A DNA stretch of 64,000 nucleotides from Diogma glabrata (Eukaryota > Arthropoda > Insecta > Diptera > Cylindrotomidae): the NCBI GenBank assembly GCA_963693315.1, contig OY856187.1, positions 392,721,984-392,785,983 of the forward strand, in the 5' to 3' direction. A program made the position numbers and the translations under genes. A model generated the notes under the pieces. It saw nothing but the letters and a program-made list of their open reading frames with translations. It ran no database searches and was not told where the DNA came from. Positions 9,548-20,830 of the stretch are shown piece by piece (within the stretch, counting starts at the first letter, position 1; each line of letters starts with the position of its first letter).

Positions 9548-12500
9548 ATGAAGGTGGCTGGTAGATTGTGCGTGGCCCAAGTGAATGTTCACCACGCCTT
9601 AGCAGCGTCAGCTGTTGTGGCCAGAACATTCACTAAGAAACAGCTAGGGCTCACGCTGATACAAGAACCCTGGATCCACAAAACAGGGTGAGGGGCGTTG
9701 CCAATAGCGAGGCGAAGGTAGTATGGGATACTAATGCAGACTCACCCAGAGCGTGCATTATGATTAGGAAAAACATTAATTATATTTGTCTTTCAGATTT
9801 TCTTACCAGGGACTTGGTGGCCATAGCAACTACCTTCACACTCGGAGGCATTCGCCGCCAGGTAGTGGTAGCATCGGCATACTTTGCAGGGGATGGGACA
9901 CAGATACCGATTACAAAGGTACAGGGGCTTGTGGAATGGTGCAACAAGAAGAAGTGGCCTCTCATAATCAGGTGTGATGCAAATGTTCAGAGCGAAACAT
10001 GGGGAAGTACGGATACAAACCAAAGAGGTGAGTCTCTGTTAGAATTTTTAATTAAGGAAAACCTAAGGGTGTTTAACGTCGGAAACACACTCACTTTTGT
10101 CACAAGGGCAAGACAGGAAGTGTTAGACCTAACGGTAGGAAGTACTAATGTGGGACAGTTCATAAAGAGCTGGAGAGTCTCAAATGAACCCTCCTTGTCG
10201 GATCATAAAATGATTCTGTTTGAATTGGGTAGTACGAAAGAAGAATCACCCCCGGTTTGGAACCCCAGGAACACAAGGTGGGATCAATTTGAGGAGAATC
10301 TTAAAAAAGGTCTACAGCTAGTAACGGTTAGAGGGACAGTAAAACACTATACCGCGCTGAAACAAGCTGTAGCGGAGGTAAACCTGGCAATCACCAAAAG
10401 CGTTCAAAGCCAGCTGTCCAATTACTAAGGTAAAAGAGCAGAGGGACTCGTTTTGGTGGAGCAAGGAGTTATCAATATTAAGAACAAAAGTACGGAGGCT
10501 CTTTAATAGAGCTAAACAATCCAAAAACTGGGAAGAGTATACTAAGGTGCTTACCACCTACAATAAGGAAATCAGAAAGGCAAAGAGGGGCAGCTTCTAA
10601 ACCTTCTGTGAAAACATCTCTGCAACGCCTGTAGCGGCTAGGCTGCATAAAGCTTTGGCCAAGGACGGTGTCGAGATTAAAACTTCGTTGAGAAGGCCGG
10701 ATGGAACACATACGGAGGATGAGCAACAGAGAGCTGCTCTTCTTCTAGAAACACACTTTCCGGGAGGTATACGCGCGTGTGCAGAAGACGCGAGTAAAAA
10801 GAAAAATAAAAGACCAAGCCCAGAGGACTGGAGAGTGGCTGCCTCACTGTTTACGGAGGACCGTATCAAGTGGGCCATAGACACTTGCCAGCCATACAAA
10901 TCACCAGGAGAATAGTTCCAGCTCTCCTGCAGAGGGGGCAGAAGTGGCTATTACCGCACCTTCTGGGCATCTTCAGGAGCAGTCTGGCACTTGGGCATAT
11001 TCCAGAATCATGGAGAACGGCAAAAGTGATATTTATTCCAAAGGTAGGTAAGAAAGATATCACCTAGCCGAAGTCTCATAGACCCATCAGTTTAACATCC
11101 TTCATGTTAAAAACGATGGAAAAGGTGATCGACAACCACATACGAACCAATATCTTGGTGAGATTGCCTTTGCAAGATAGTCAACATGCGTACAGAACGG
11201 GCAGATCAACGGAAACCGCGCTGTTCAGGTTGACGAAAGAATTAGAAGAGGCAGTGGTCAACAAAAAAGTTGCTGTCTGTGCTTTTTTAGACATTGAAGG
11301 AGCTTTCGATAACACTTCGCATGGAGCAGTCAAGAAGGCTCTAAGTGGAAAAAATGTTGACAGCGCCACAACTGACTGGATGTGTGAGATGCTGAGAACT
11401 AGAGTAGCAGAAACCAAGGCTGGGGATTACAAAATCAGCCTTGGCACCACTAGGGGCTGTCCGCAAAGTGGGGTCTTATCACTCTTCATGTGGAGTCTAG
11501 TGCTGGATGAAATTCTAGTTGTATTAAGTGACCAGAGTATTACATGTCTTGGGTCCGCGGATGACATTGTCATTATCGCCAGAGGGAAGTTCGAGGAAAC
11601 ACTCTGTGATATTGTTCAGAAGGGACTGAATCTGGTAGACACTTGGTTTACATCTGTGGAATTAAAACTCAATCTAAGTAAAACTACGATAGTCCCATTC
11701 ACCAAAAAAAGAAAACTCAGTATGAAGCCAATCATAATGCAGGGCTCCTTAATGGAATCTGCACAGGAGACCAAATATCTGGGAGTAAATCTCGATAGTA
11801 TACTGCTGTGGAGTAACCACATAGAAGCGGTGGTAAGCAAAGCCGTAAGAGCTCTGATGGTATGCAAAAATCTTGCGGGTAAAACCTGGGGGTGCAGCCC
11901 CGGTATCTTAAGGTGGATGTATACCATGATAGTGAGACCAGCCATCACTTACGGAGCAGTCACATGGAACAAAAGAGCCCAACTTAAAGCTGGGAAGGCA
12001 AAGTTGGAAAAGGTGCAGAGGCTGGCTTGTATCTGCATCACGGGGGCAATGAGAACATGTCCTGCCGCATCAATGGAGATGTTGTTAGGATTTGTTCCAC
12101 TTCACTTGCAGGTTAAGAGCGTAGCAAGAGAAACCATACTGAGATTTAGCATGCAGGGTATGGCAAAGGAGAAAATAATCGAGTCTAAATATCGAGGAAG
12201 TCTTACAAGGGAAAACCCCTTGCTTGAGTTTCCTAACGACGGAATGATTAAGCAGCTCCACTTCGATAGGAAATTTAAATCGCAGTTGTGCAAAAAAGCG
12301 GAGTGGAGCAGGGAATCCACTACGTACCATCTGAGTAATGATGTTATCAAATGGTACGCGGATGGTTCAAAGACCGAAGCGGGGGTGGGTGCAGGAGTAT
12401 TTGAACCAAAAACAAAATACTTTGAGCCCATGGGCACCTGCCCAAGCGTCTTCCAAGCCGAAATATGTGCTATCGAAAGGTGCGCAGACTTCAGCTTAGA

Positions 12501-13180
12501 AAGGAAATATAAAAACAAGAGAATTGCCATCTTGTCGGATAACCAAGCAGCAGTTAATGCGTTAAGCCCACACACCATCACATCCAAATTGGAGATTGGA
12601 GACTGTGTGAGCAAGCTAAACAAGCTTGGGAATAGTAACAAAGTTAGTTTATTGGATACGTGGTCATGCGGGTATCGTTGGTAATGAAGAAGCTGACAAA
12701 TTGGGAAGGCGAGGTGCTATAACATCTTTTGTCAGCCCGGAACCTTTTTGTGGATTGGGGACAAAAGCCATCTATGAAAGGATGAGGGAAGTAATTATGA
12801 TGGAGTGGTCCAAAATCTGGAACAACACCACGGGCTTAAGGCAGTCCAAGGAGTTGATTGGACAGCTTAATCAAACGAGGACAGTAATGTGCTCTAGAAT
12901 GAGTAGGAACAACCTGAGAATACTGACAGGGGTTCCTACAGGACACTGTAAACTAAGAAAACACCTTAAGAACATTGGGGTGGAGCCGAGGGACGGATGT
13001 AGATTCTGTTTATTGGAAGAAGAGACCCCAGCTCGTCTTCTCAAAGATTGTGGAGCGTTGATCTACACGAGAAGGTTGTATCTGGGGGAGTATAATATTG
13101 CCGGGCATGACCTGCATAAAGTTAACTCTATGCATATCCTGAAATTCCTAAGGGAGGCTGGATTGGAGGAGGTGCTCTAA
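9548..13180 (+). pseudogene. LOA-like LINE ORF2 (endonuclease-RT-RNase H), multiply broken
   Basis: An APE-type endonuclease starts at ATG 9548 (catalytic-type QVNVHH and IQEPW), shifts frame near 9688 and continues to 10428 (RCDANVQSETWGS, then SDHK). The linker to 10915 carries in-frame stops (10428, about 10600, about 10915). The RT frame is interrupted by TAG at 11065 and then runs 11104-12684: CAFLDIEGAFD, RGCPQSGVLS, and SADDIVI, where the usual YADD tyrosine is replaced. RNase H follows: WYADGSKTEAG, QAEICAIE, LSDNQAAVNAL, with a frameshift near 12640, and WIRGHAGIVGNEEADKLG in the next frame. The C-terminus has a CRFC..C motif. At least five lesions mean it cannot make a full protein. 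Confidence 0.88.
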
Positions 13181-13258
13181 CTGGGTATGCACCAGGGAGT
13201 AGTAGGGTGGGGTACAATAGATCATTTTGGTCGCAGTACAACATATCACCACCGAATT

Positions 13259-13280
13259 TAATCTAATCTAATCTAATCTA
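13259..13280 (+). repeat. (TAATC)n tail of the LOA-like element
   Basis: Four tandem pentamers end the element in place of a poly-A tail. Such short tandem tails are typical of LINEs that template from repeated 3' ends. Confidence 0.85.
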
Positions 13281-13345
13281 AGGATTGAAGTAGCTTCAGT
13301 TGTAGCTGCTTAAAGATCTATAACGTACCCCTAAGCACAGTGCTA
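13280..13345 (+). repeat. Target-site duplication, right, and 3' part of repeat Y copy A
   Basis: Begins with the second AAGGATTGAAG (13280-13290) and continues as the 3' part of Y: GTAGCTTCAGTTGTAGCTGC corresponds to GTAGTTTCGGTTGTAATTGT near 25900. Confidence 0.75.
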
Positions 13346-14004
13346 AATTTGTGAGTGTGGGACGGGCCTTTATCAAAAAATGTTCACGATGCAGTTCCTT
13401 TTCATTACTTTAAAAAAAGCAAACAACAGCACAAAACACAAAAACACTTTTTTAAAAAATTACAAAACAAAACTAAAATGCAAAACTCAAAACATAAATC
13501 TTTATAATCTAATGAATAAGTTAGAAAAACAAATTTAAATTATTAAGCGAACTAATATAACATAAAAAAATACTCAAATTATTTTTGATGATCTGGCAAG
13601 TGTTGTCCTTCAAAATATCTCCCAAACCTCCCTTGACTATTTCTTGAGCATCAATAAATTATTAGTGTTGACTGGCAAAACATTTCCATAAATTTTTTCC
13701 ATTTAATAATTAATTAATTTGCCATTAACTAACAACTGAAGTCAAAACTAAGATGCTAGTGTTGCTGTTGAAAGCCAAACTTGAATAGAGAGATCCGTTA
13801 ATTTATTCGACCCAGCTTTAGAATTTTCCCCTACTTTTTACTTTCTCCAACTTTGTTTACAACAACTAATTATGTTGGTTGTCCTTTTTTAAATGTTTGA
13901 CGACTTGATTGTCTCAAATTTTTAAGCCATATTTTAAGGCAGACGTTTATTTCATATTTGTTATATAACTCTGCGCCATCTATTGATAGTTTCATTTCAA
14001 TTGT
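13346..14004. other. AT-rich spacer, no gene seen
   Basis: No coding or repeat signal recognised apart from an A/CA-rich stretch near 13420-13500. Confidence 0.5.
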
Positions 14005-14960
14005 TATGAAGCGCTGCTTTGTTGTATAATCAACGAAGTGGCATAGCAGGCCGCGCACCTAGCGAGATTGGTAAAGCCCCAAACTAGCTTCAGTAAGTGG
14101 GGTCAAACATAGAAAACCTGTTGCTCCAACACAAATACCGGTATTGTGCGCGTAACATATGAAAGGAACGAACGAAATAAAGAAGCAAATGAAAGACAGA
14201 GACTCTGGCGACCCCCGTACATGAAAAGAACCACGATCACCACGTTCAACCCCATAATTCACAGCACACACATATACACAGACACACACACAACTGCCGA
14301 TTATTCATATAAACGCAAAACTTTTCATCATCAGTCCGAAAATTCTCATCAATAATGCCATATACGTTACCAATGGGAGATTATTAACAACTAATTGATT
14401 TGATGATGTGTAACCCACAAATATGAAGTAGTTTATGTAAATAGAGGTGAGAATAGAAGTTAAAATTTTAGTTGCAGAGTTTGCTTCGCACAGTTTAGCC
14501 CAAAACAAAAAAACGGTTGGTCCAGCAATGTTCATGCTAACGATGGGACCCATATCATTAAAGCTATGTCGAGTTTTTCTTTTTGTCAATGTAATTATGT
14601 AATTTTTGTCCTTCATATTTTCCACCAATAAATCATTGCTAATAAATGACTAATTCACATAATATAATGCACTTATTAAAATTTAAATAAATAAAACATA
14701 TAAATATTATGTGTCCAGTCCTACAACGCTAATTTGCCACCTGCAGATTTATTTACGGAGAGAAACAATAATCAATGCTTTAATTATAGGTTCGTTCACC
14801 CACACATACACATCCCGTACATACACGTACACGTACATACACTCACGCACCCATTCATACCTACATACACACCCTCATATACATATATTTAAAATGACTC
14901 ACCCCCATAGCTTGTCCAGATCCCACTCCCGTAGTTCAATTTAGACGATCATCCTCATCC
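14005..14960 (+). mobile_element. Dispersed element Z, copy 1
   Basis: Three copies share the same order of landmarks. First comes a 5' hairpin-like block (GAAGCGCT, then CTTTGTTG and CAACGAAG arms, GGCATAGCAGG, CCTAGCGAGATT). Then come GCTCCAACACAAATA, GACTCTGGCGACCCC (14201-14215), a block CACGTTCAACCCCA, and a CA-rich microsatellite (14255-14300). After a variable middle a second CA-rich microsatellite (14795-14880) ends in ACTCACCCCCAT and TGTCCAG.TCCCACTCCC (14897-14935). No protein is shared between copies. Class unknown; microsatellites and hairpins also occur in Helitron-like elements, but I could not show Helitron ends. Confidence 0.55.
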
Positions 14961-15604
14961 AGTTCATAGATTGGTAAGTTCAGCAATCGGGATTACGACG
15001 ACGTTGTAAAAATTGTTACAATCCAACTCGTCGATGAGGTATCTGATGTAAGTTATAATTAATCTTCCCGACTTATTTACTGGTTCACTTCACCCTGATG
15101 CAAGTGTTCACACAGAAATACCACAAAGGTTTGGGTGTAGATATAAGTATTATTGCATTATTACACTTATTTGTAACATTATCTCAATCAGCAATTTATA
15201 TAATTTAATTCAGATTTTTATTAGGTAACAGTTTTTGGTTAAATTTTTGTTTTATTCTTCACATATATTTGTAGCTTATAATATCACAGTGTTTAAATAA
15301 TTTTTTGTTAAGATTACAACTATCATTTATCACAGTTAAAAAAAAAACAGATATCACAGCTTTTCAACATTATTTTTACAAAAGAATACAATTAATTTTT
15401 ACCATTATATTATAATATAATATATGGTTTGGTTTCTTTGGTTTTTTTGTAACATTATTCAGTAAAATATTACACAAAAAAATTCCACGTATGGACGTCA
15501 ACCAAAGCAAAAACCCCAAAAACAGCTGTCAACTCGTTAGACATAAAGTCGAAAAAAAATTGACCTGTAGAACCATCTAGCGCGTTCTAATTATACTATA
15601 CTAA
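14961..15604. other. AT-rich spacer, no gene seen
   Basis: A-, T- and TA-rich DNA with no recognised gene. Confidence 0.5.
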
Positions 15605-16075
15605 CGGCCGTTCACAAACAATAACAAAACGATAAGTAATTGTTTCTTGGGTATTTTCTTTCGTTAATTTTTTGTACCCACTAAAGAGTTTGTACAACTA
15701 ACTTGTATCAAAATTGGAAAAGATTTAAAAAAAAATTGATTACGAAATTGTATTTAAAGAAAAGAAGCAAAACAACTTCAAAAGTTCATGACAATACAGT
15801 AGACGAGAAGTAACTTATTGATTGATTCTTCCTATCTTTTGAGAAATAGAGCGATTTCAAATTAGGGAAATTGAACAACTGTTTTATGATAAATCCAAAT
15901 AGAAATTATCGCGATAGACGATTACGAATAAGAAATTAAGTTTAAAAAAAACGACAATAACTGCAGAAGTTGTTGTTAATGTAAATTTAATGCGTGTGAG
16001 AAAGCAGGGCGAGTCCAAATTACGAAGATTGAATAATAGCTTCGTTACACCATTAAACACAACATCGCACATAAT
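15605..16075 (+). repeat. Dispersed repeat W, copy 1
   Basis: Diverged similarity, same orientation, to 20435-20830. Shared stretches include TTTCTTTCGTT, ATTTT then TACCCA.TAAA, AAAATTGGAAAA, a block around GCGATTTC/GCGCAATT then TTGAACAACTGTTTTATG, and GTTAATGTAAATTTAATGCG then GTGAG near the 3' end. No frame is conserved. Confidence 0.45.
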
Positions 16076-16949
16076 TTATTTGATTTGAAAGAAAATTTTG
16101 AGAGTATCAATATACCTGATGAGGCCGTTCATCAAAGGGCTTTAGCATTTTTTGAAGGGACTCCATCATTGTGACTTCTTGTAATAATATTAATGTACTA
16201 AATCTATGGTTTTAATTATAGCTATTGTCTAATTTCTTAACAATAACAAAAATAAATATTTAAATCTAACAAAATAAATCAGCTGTTGCAAAAATATTTA
16301 ACATGAAAAAAAGAAACGTTAACTCAATAATTTATTTGATTTGATATTTTAATAAATGAAAAAAAAGTATCAATGAAATTTAAAAAAACAATAATTTTAT
16401 TGGACGAAACAACACAGATAGATGAGTGGATATGATATTCAATTTGTAATTAATTGAATCTGAAAAGATTTTCTTCGCGTTACAAATCTTATAGAAGTAC
16501 AGGTGCCCATCGCTAAAAAAAAGCTTCCATATCAAAACTTTAGAACTTTTATCGAAACTGCTTTGATAAAATTAAATGTGTTAAACTGATGGAAATGATT
16601 ACTTCCATTGTTTTTTTGTATAGAAATTTATTCATAATTGAATATTGATGGCCACTTCGTTTCTATCAGAACATTATATTGTTTACATGTACGCAAGTGT
16701 CTTTTATAAAAAACGAATTAAAAATAGTGTTTAAAAAATTTTGAAATGTCATGGAAAAAAATAAAAAGATCGAGATCATAGAAATATTAGGCAAGAGAAT
16801 AAATCATTTTTTAAGAGAACTAATGAGCTAACTACTAAAGTCATACAAATACAAACACTTAGAAAAAATATCACCACCATCGGCACAAATAAATAAATTG
16901 AATATGTTCCAATCCATCACAAGTTGCAGCAATAATTTTTTTGCAGATT
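16076..16949. other. AT-rich spacer, no gene seen
   Basis: No recognised motif or repeat beyond low-complexity A/T runs. Confidence 0.5.
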
Positions 16950-17320
16950 TGGGTATATTTATGCAGGCATCAAACATTTACGGACTTAAATGAATCCATG
17001 ACGGTATCTGTGAGTATCAACAAATATAGTTTGCCAAGTTTTAACAGTTCAAAGGTTGAGTTGTGGCCTATTTTGTTTAATATCAAAGAAATCCCACAAA
17101 TACGCAAATATATTGACATACTTTCGAAAATATATCTTGAGCAATACATTACCAGCAATGTGCATAATTTTGCGCATTTTATTGATGAAGTGGAACGTTA
17201 CGGTGAGCGTGACTCTTTCAGCGCATAAGTCTTCGAAAGTGTGCTTTGTAGCAAAACAACACGAAGATGACCAAAAGAAACGACGGCGAGGGTATATCAG
17301 CATCTTTAAGGTCATAAATT
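16950..17320 (+). pseudogene. Fragment resembling EnSpm/CACTA-type transposase
   Basis: The frame at 16941-17228 reads SVSINKYSLPSFNSSK then VELWPILFNIKE. This has the shape of the conserved 'DGLP.F.SS...WPIL..I' block of animal EnSpm/CACTA-like (Transposase_21-like) transposases. The acidic residue before the LP is replaced by KYS. An overlapping frame to 17322 (VTVSVTLSAHKSSKVCFVA) looks like the following 'IC.DAPAK.F' block after a frameshift. Downstream blocks are missing. Resemblance is by eye, short and diverged, so this is a tentative call; a chance match is possible. Confidence 0.4.
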
Positions 17321-17654
17321 GAGCCTATTGAGCCTATACAAAAATAATCAAATCCAATTATGTTACATTGAATTGTAAGCAAAATATATTTTTTCAGTAT
17401 TTCAATTGAATCAAGACATTCCAATTTGTGAATAAGACTTCTAAATATGCTTTCAAATGATCTATTATAAGTACAGTACCGTAGCAATAACTTAAAATAG
17501 TTTGTGTAAAGACGTCATTTAGTCACAAATATATTGCTTTGACAGAGCTTCGGTATGGCCTTTTGAAAGTTTAGATTAAAATTCTATTCAACTTGCATAA
17601 CAATTTTAAAAAAACGTATTTAACCAATTTTCGAGGTTTTATGCAAGCCACAGC
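17321..17654. other. AT-rich spacer, no gene seen
   Basis: No gene or recognised repeat. Confidence 0.5.
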
Positions 17655-18905
17655 TGTAATGAAGCGCTTCTTCGTTGCATAGTAACGAAGTGGCATAGCA
17701 GGTCACGTACCTAGCGAGATTATTTTTAGCCCCAGACTAGCTACAGCCTATGGGGTCGAGAGAAGAATACCTGCTGCTCCAGCACAAATAACTGAATCTG
17801 TACGCGAATCATGAGATAAGAACGGAGGTAAAAAAAAACAAGTGAGCTAAAATAGACTCTGGCGACCCCCTATGTACAAGAACCGAGATCACCCCGTCCA
17901 ATCCCACATTTACTCATGTATTCTCACACTCTCACCTCTCATACACTCTCGCACCCTCACCCACACATACACACGCCCACACACATATGCACCCCAATCA
18001 ACCACATATACACACGCCCGCACACATATGTACCCAATCAACTATACCTACATTCATGCCCATACGTTTAACATTTCCAAACATTCATCCTTCACTTCCA
18101 GTCACATAGAGATTTCATTGTTATGCTTGGTATGCTTTATAAAAATGAGGCCGATACTTAAGGATAAAATTTTAAATCAGCTTATATTGTTTTAATAAGT
18201 TAAATTTCATATATAAATTCCTGGAAAAAAATTGTAACAAATTTGTAAGTTTTCTGGCCGTAAAAATCCCGAGCATTCAGAACTTGGAATGCACAAACGG
18301 AACAAAAAAACGTCATTTTGCCTGGTGTTACTGCAAATTGTTAACCTTTAACACCTTCTCAGTGGGAAGCAATATATTCAGACAATAGGCCCACTTGCTG
18401 GCTTGGGGAAAAAATTAACCATAATTCAGCATTCCGATTTTATTCCCCTGTATAACACCACACCCAGGATATATTATGAATTAAAGTATGTTCACGTCAT
18501 GTGTCGGAGTGATAATATTGCGTCTGCGCAAGATCAACAATCCCAACATAAATTATTTTTACCTTTGCTCAAATCAAAGAAAAAGGCAACATCAGAATCC
18601 ACAAACAACGTTAGATCCTGCTTAGATGTGATCGAAAAAAAACAAGTTTGACTTCTAAAAATAAAAAAAATTAGAGGTAGTCTTTGCTACTTTTGATAGC
18701 CGTAGACATCAGTGTTGTGTGTAAAGAAATTCATATAAGCTGTCACATTCCTCATACGCGCATGCACCACATGCACTTGCTCATACATAACACAATCGTA
18801 CACCCACATACATAGCCATAATCATTCATGCGTAAAAGAAAAATTCAAATACGACTCACCCCATGATGTTGTCCAGTCCCACTCTCCTATCCTTCTACGT
18901 GCCCC
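17655..18905 (+). mobile_element. Dispersed element Z, copy 2
   Basis: Same landmarks as copy 1. GAAGCGCTTCTTCGTTG with CAACGAAG-type arms lies at 17660-17690, followed by GGCATAGCAGG, CCTAGCGAGATT, GCTCCAGCACAAATA, GACTCTGGCGACCCCC (17864-17879), GATCACCCCGTCCAATCCCA, then a long CA-rich microsatellite (17920-18060). The 3' block ACTCACCCCATGATG with TTGTCCAGTCCCACTCTCC is at 18856-18893. The middle (18070-18750) holds an 82-residue frame with no recognisable family and no counterpart in copy 1. Confidence 0.55.
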
Positions 18906-19572
18906 AATCAATACATTATCTTACTTGTTGTAATTATAGAAACAAATTAGTTGACCCCAATAGATACCGAGATTTATCGAAATTATGAGCGGTGATACAA
19001 CTGATGTTCTCAAAAATCAATGTTGACAGCAATTGGGTGAGTTGGTCAATATCTAACTGTCCAACTCGCAGACAGAAAACTGTGGCCGTAAGTAGGTAGA
19101 TTATCGGTTGCACAATTTTGAAACTATGACCTTGGTAAATGTTGTAGTAGCAGCGATGAAACAATTGTAGCCAAACTCAAGGTCCGCCCTTATTCCCGCT
19201 GATGACAATAGCAAAAATGATAACAACCAAGCACGTGGCCAGCATAACAGCTGGCCACGGTTAACTTGTTGTCATAGATAAATAACGTATGCTTGTTTCT
19301 TTATTATCACTTGACAAACAGATATGAAAGTATGAATGATGGAGCGAACAATTAAATTCCCCTTTGTTTTATAATTTTATTGATTTGGCAATAGATTGGT
19401 TTTCTAATCTAATTTATTGATTTTATAAATTATTTATTGTATAATTTATTTAGTTTATAATTTGTTTATTTTAGTTCACGGCACAAAAAAATACCCGATA
19501 CACCAAGAAAAAATTATGCTATATTAATTTACAGTTCCACAGAGTTTAAAACTGATTTCAAGTTCACAAAAG
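18906..19572. other. Spacer, no gene seen
   Basis: Contains a GC-richer patch with an inverted pair, GTGGCCAGC and GCTGGCCAC, at about 19236-19258 (a short hairpin). Otherwise AT-rich with no gene. Confidence 0.45.
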
Positions 19573-19745
19573 AATTTTCTTATAGTCTATTTGACTAGAT
19601 TTGTTTTATCCAATAAATGTTACAAATACCCGAAGTAAATTATTAAATATTGATTAAAAAAAATTTTGTTTATAGTCTGATTGACTAGATTTTTTTTTGG
19701 TAATAAATTTTTCTAACACACAAAATAAATTAATCTGTAATCTTT
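19573..19745 (+). repeat. Tandem duplication, ~92 bp unit, two copies
   Basis: TATAGTCTATTTGACTAGATTTG.TTTT.. at ~19580 recurs as TATAGTCTGATTGACTAGATTTT at ~19671. Both are followed by a .AATAAAT.TT..ACA stretch and an A-rich end. Two diverged units. Confidence 0.6.
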
Positions 19746-20434
19746 TACCAATATGTCCTTGTGATTAGCTCGTTTTTTTGTAACATACGGCCGCCATTTA
19801 CAAATCCAATCGCTATCGTTTACTGCACATTTTTTGTAATCACTAAACTTGTCTTGACCATCTCAAATTTTTACTTGCGATCGTATAAAATGGACAACCT
19901 CTATTACTCGAGCTTATAAACGAAAGTATTGAACATCTGAACATTTACACCAGAATTAAATCAAGATCTACACCGTAAAATTCACAACTTTATTCACAAA
20001 TCTTTAAATAAAATCAACAACACTCATTTATAATGACACGCGAACAACCAAATGTCATTTTTTTTTCCAATTAGAGAATTGCCTTCTCATGCCAGAATGC
20101 TATCGGAAAAAAAAAACAAATGACAGTCGAATCATAATCAGACTAAGAGCCCTTTTGTTTGTACATCACAAACATATAAGAATTTTGTTAAATTGCAATA
20201 AAATTGAACTACAAAATGCATTAATGAATTAAACCAAGAGATAAAATAATTGAACTAATTTGCTCTAGTTGCAACTATTTAATTGAAATTTATTAAAACT
20301 TTCACTACTTAATTCTAAGCAAAAATACGTGAATCCAAAAGAATTCATTTCTTCTGATCTTCACGAGAGAAAAATTGACAAGCCATCAGAGGCTATCTAC
20401 AACTTCAATCGCGCATGTATAGTCAAAACAAAAC
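19746..20434. other. AT-rich spacer, no gene seen
   Basis: A CGGCCG-containing patch near 19789 echoes one near 15604 just before repeat W, so W may extend further upstream. No gene recognised. Confidence 0.4.
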
Positions 20435-20830
20435 TCCGTTTTTCAGACCTCAACAACCGATAAACACGATAATTCTGTTTATTGATTATTTCCTTTCGTT
20501 GAATAATTTTATACCCAATAAAAGGGTCCTCACTGTATTAAAATCGGAAAATAATTCTCAACAAAAACATTAATTATGAAACGATTGTAGGAAATCTATC
20601 GGGGAATAGCGCAATTATGATATTGCACAACTATTTTATGTTCATTTTTTTACCGAAAACCATTGTAGATGATAATCGAGGTTTGAGTTTTAGAAATTAT
20701 GTGTAAAGGAAAAAAATGAAAACAACTATGAAAATTTCTGTTAAGGTAAATTTGATGTGCGAGGGACAGTGATTTGAATTTCAATCATGGAGTTTAATTA
20801 CCTTTCATAACTAAGCTTCGGTAACCTAGC
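20435..20830 (+). repeat. Dispersed repeat W, copy 2
   Basis: Counterpart of 15605-16075; see that entry. It contains TTTCCTTTCGTT, TTTTATACCCAATAAA and AAAATCGGAAAATAA, then TTGCACAACTATTTTATG and GTTAAGGTAAATTTGATGTG in the same order. Confidence 0.45.

Larger units (their letters stand above)
8023..13279 (+). mobile_element. LOA-like LINE, near full length, inactivated
   Basis: A 5.26-kb non-LTR retrotransposon bounded by an 11-bp duplication, with ORF1, endonuclease, RT and RNase H in order, and a 3' tail of (TAATC)n. Base composition is clearly more GC-rich than the flanks, so it arrived from elsewhere. The combination of an ORF1 DUF4780-like domain, an RNase H domain and a C-terminal Cys-rich motif fits the LOA/Baggins group. 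Multiple frameshifts and stops in ORF2 make it non-functional. The 5' end has no obvious truncation, and the ~95 bp before the first ATG may be its 5' UTR with internal promoter. Confidence 0.85.

Noticed and set aside
18403..18651. 82-residue frame inside element Z copy 2 as a candidate cargo gene
   Set aside because: No family resemblance, no counterpart in the other two Z copies, and no supporting start context.
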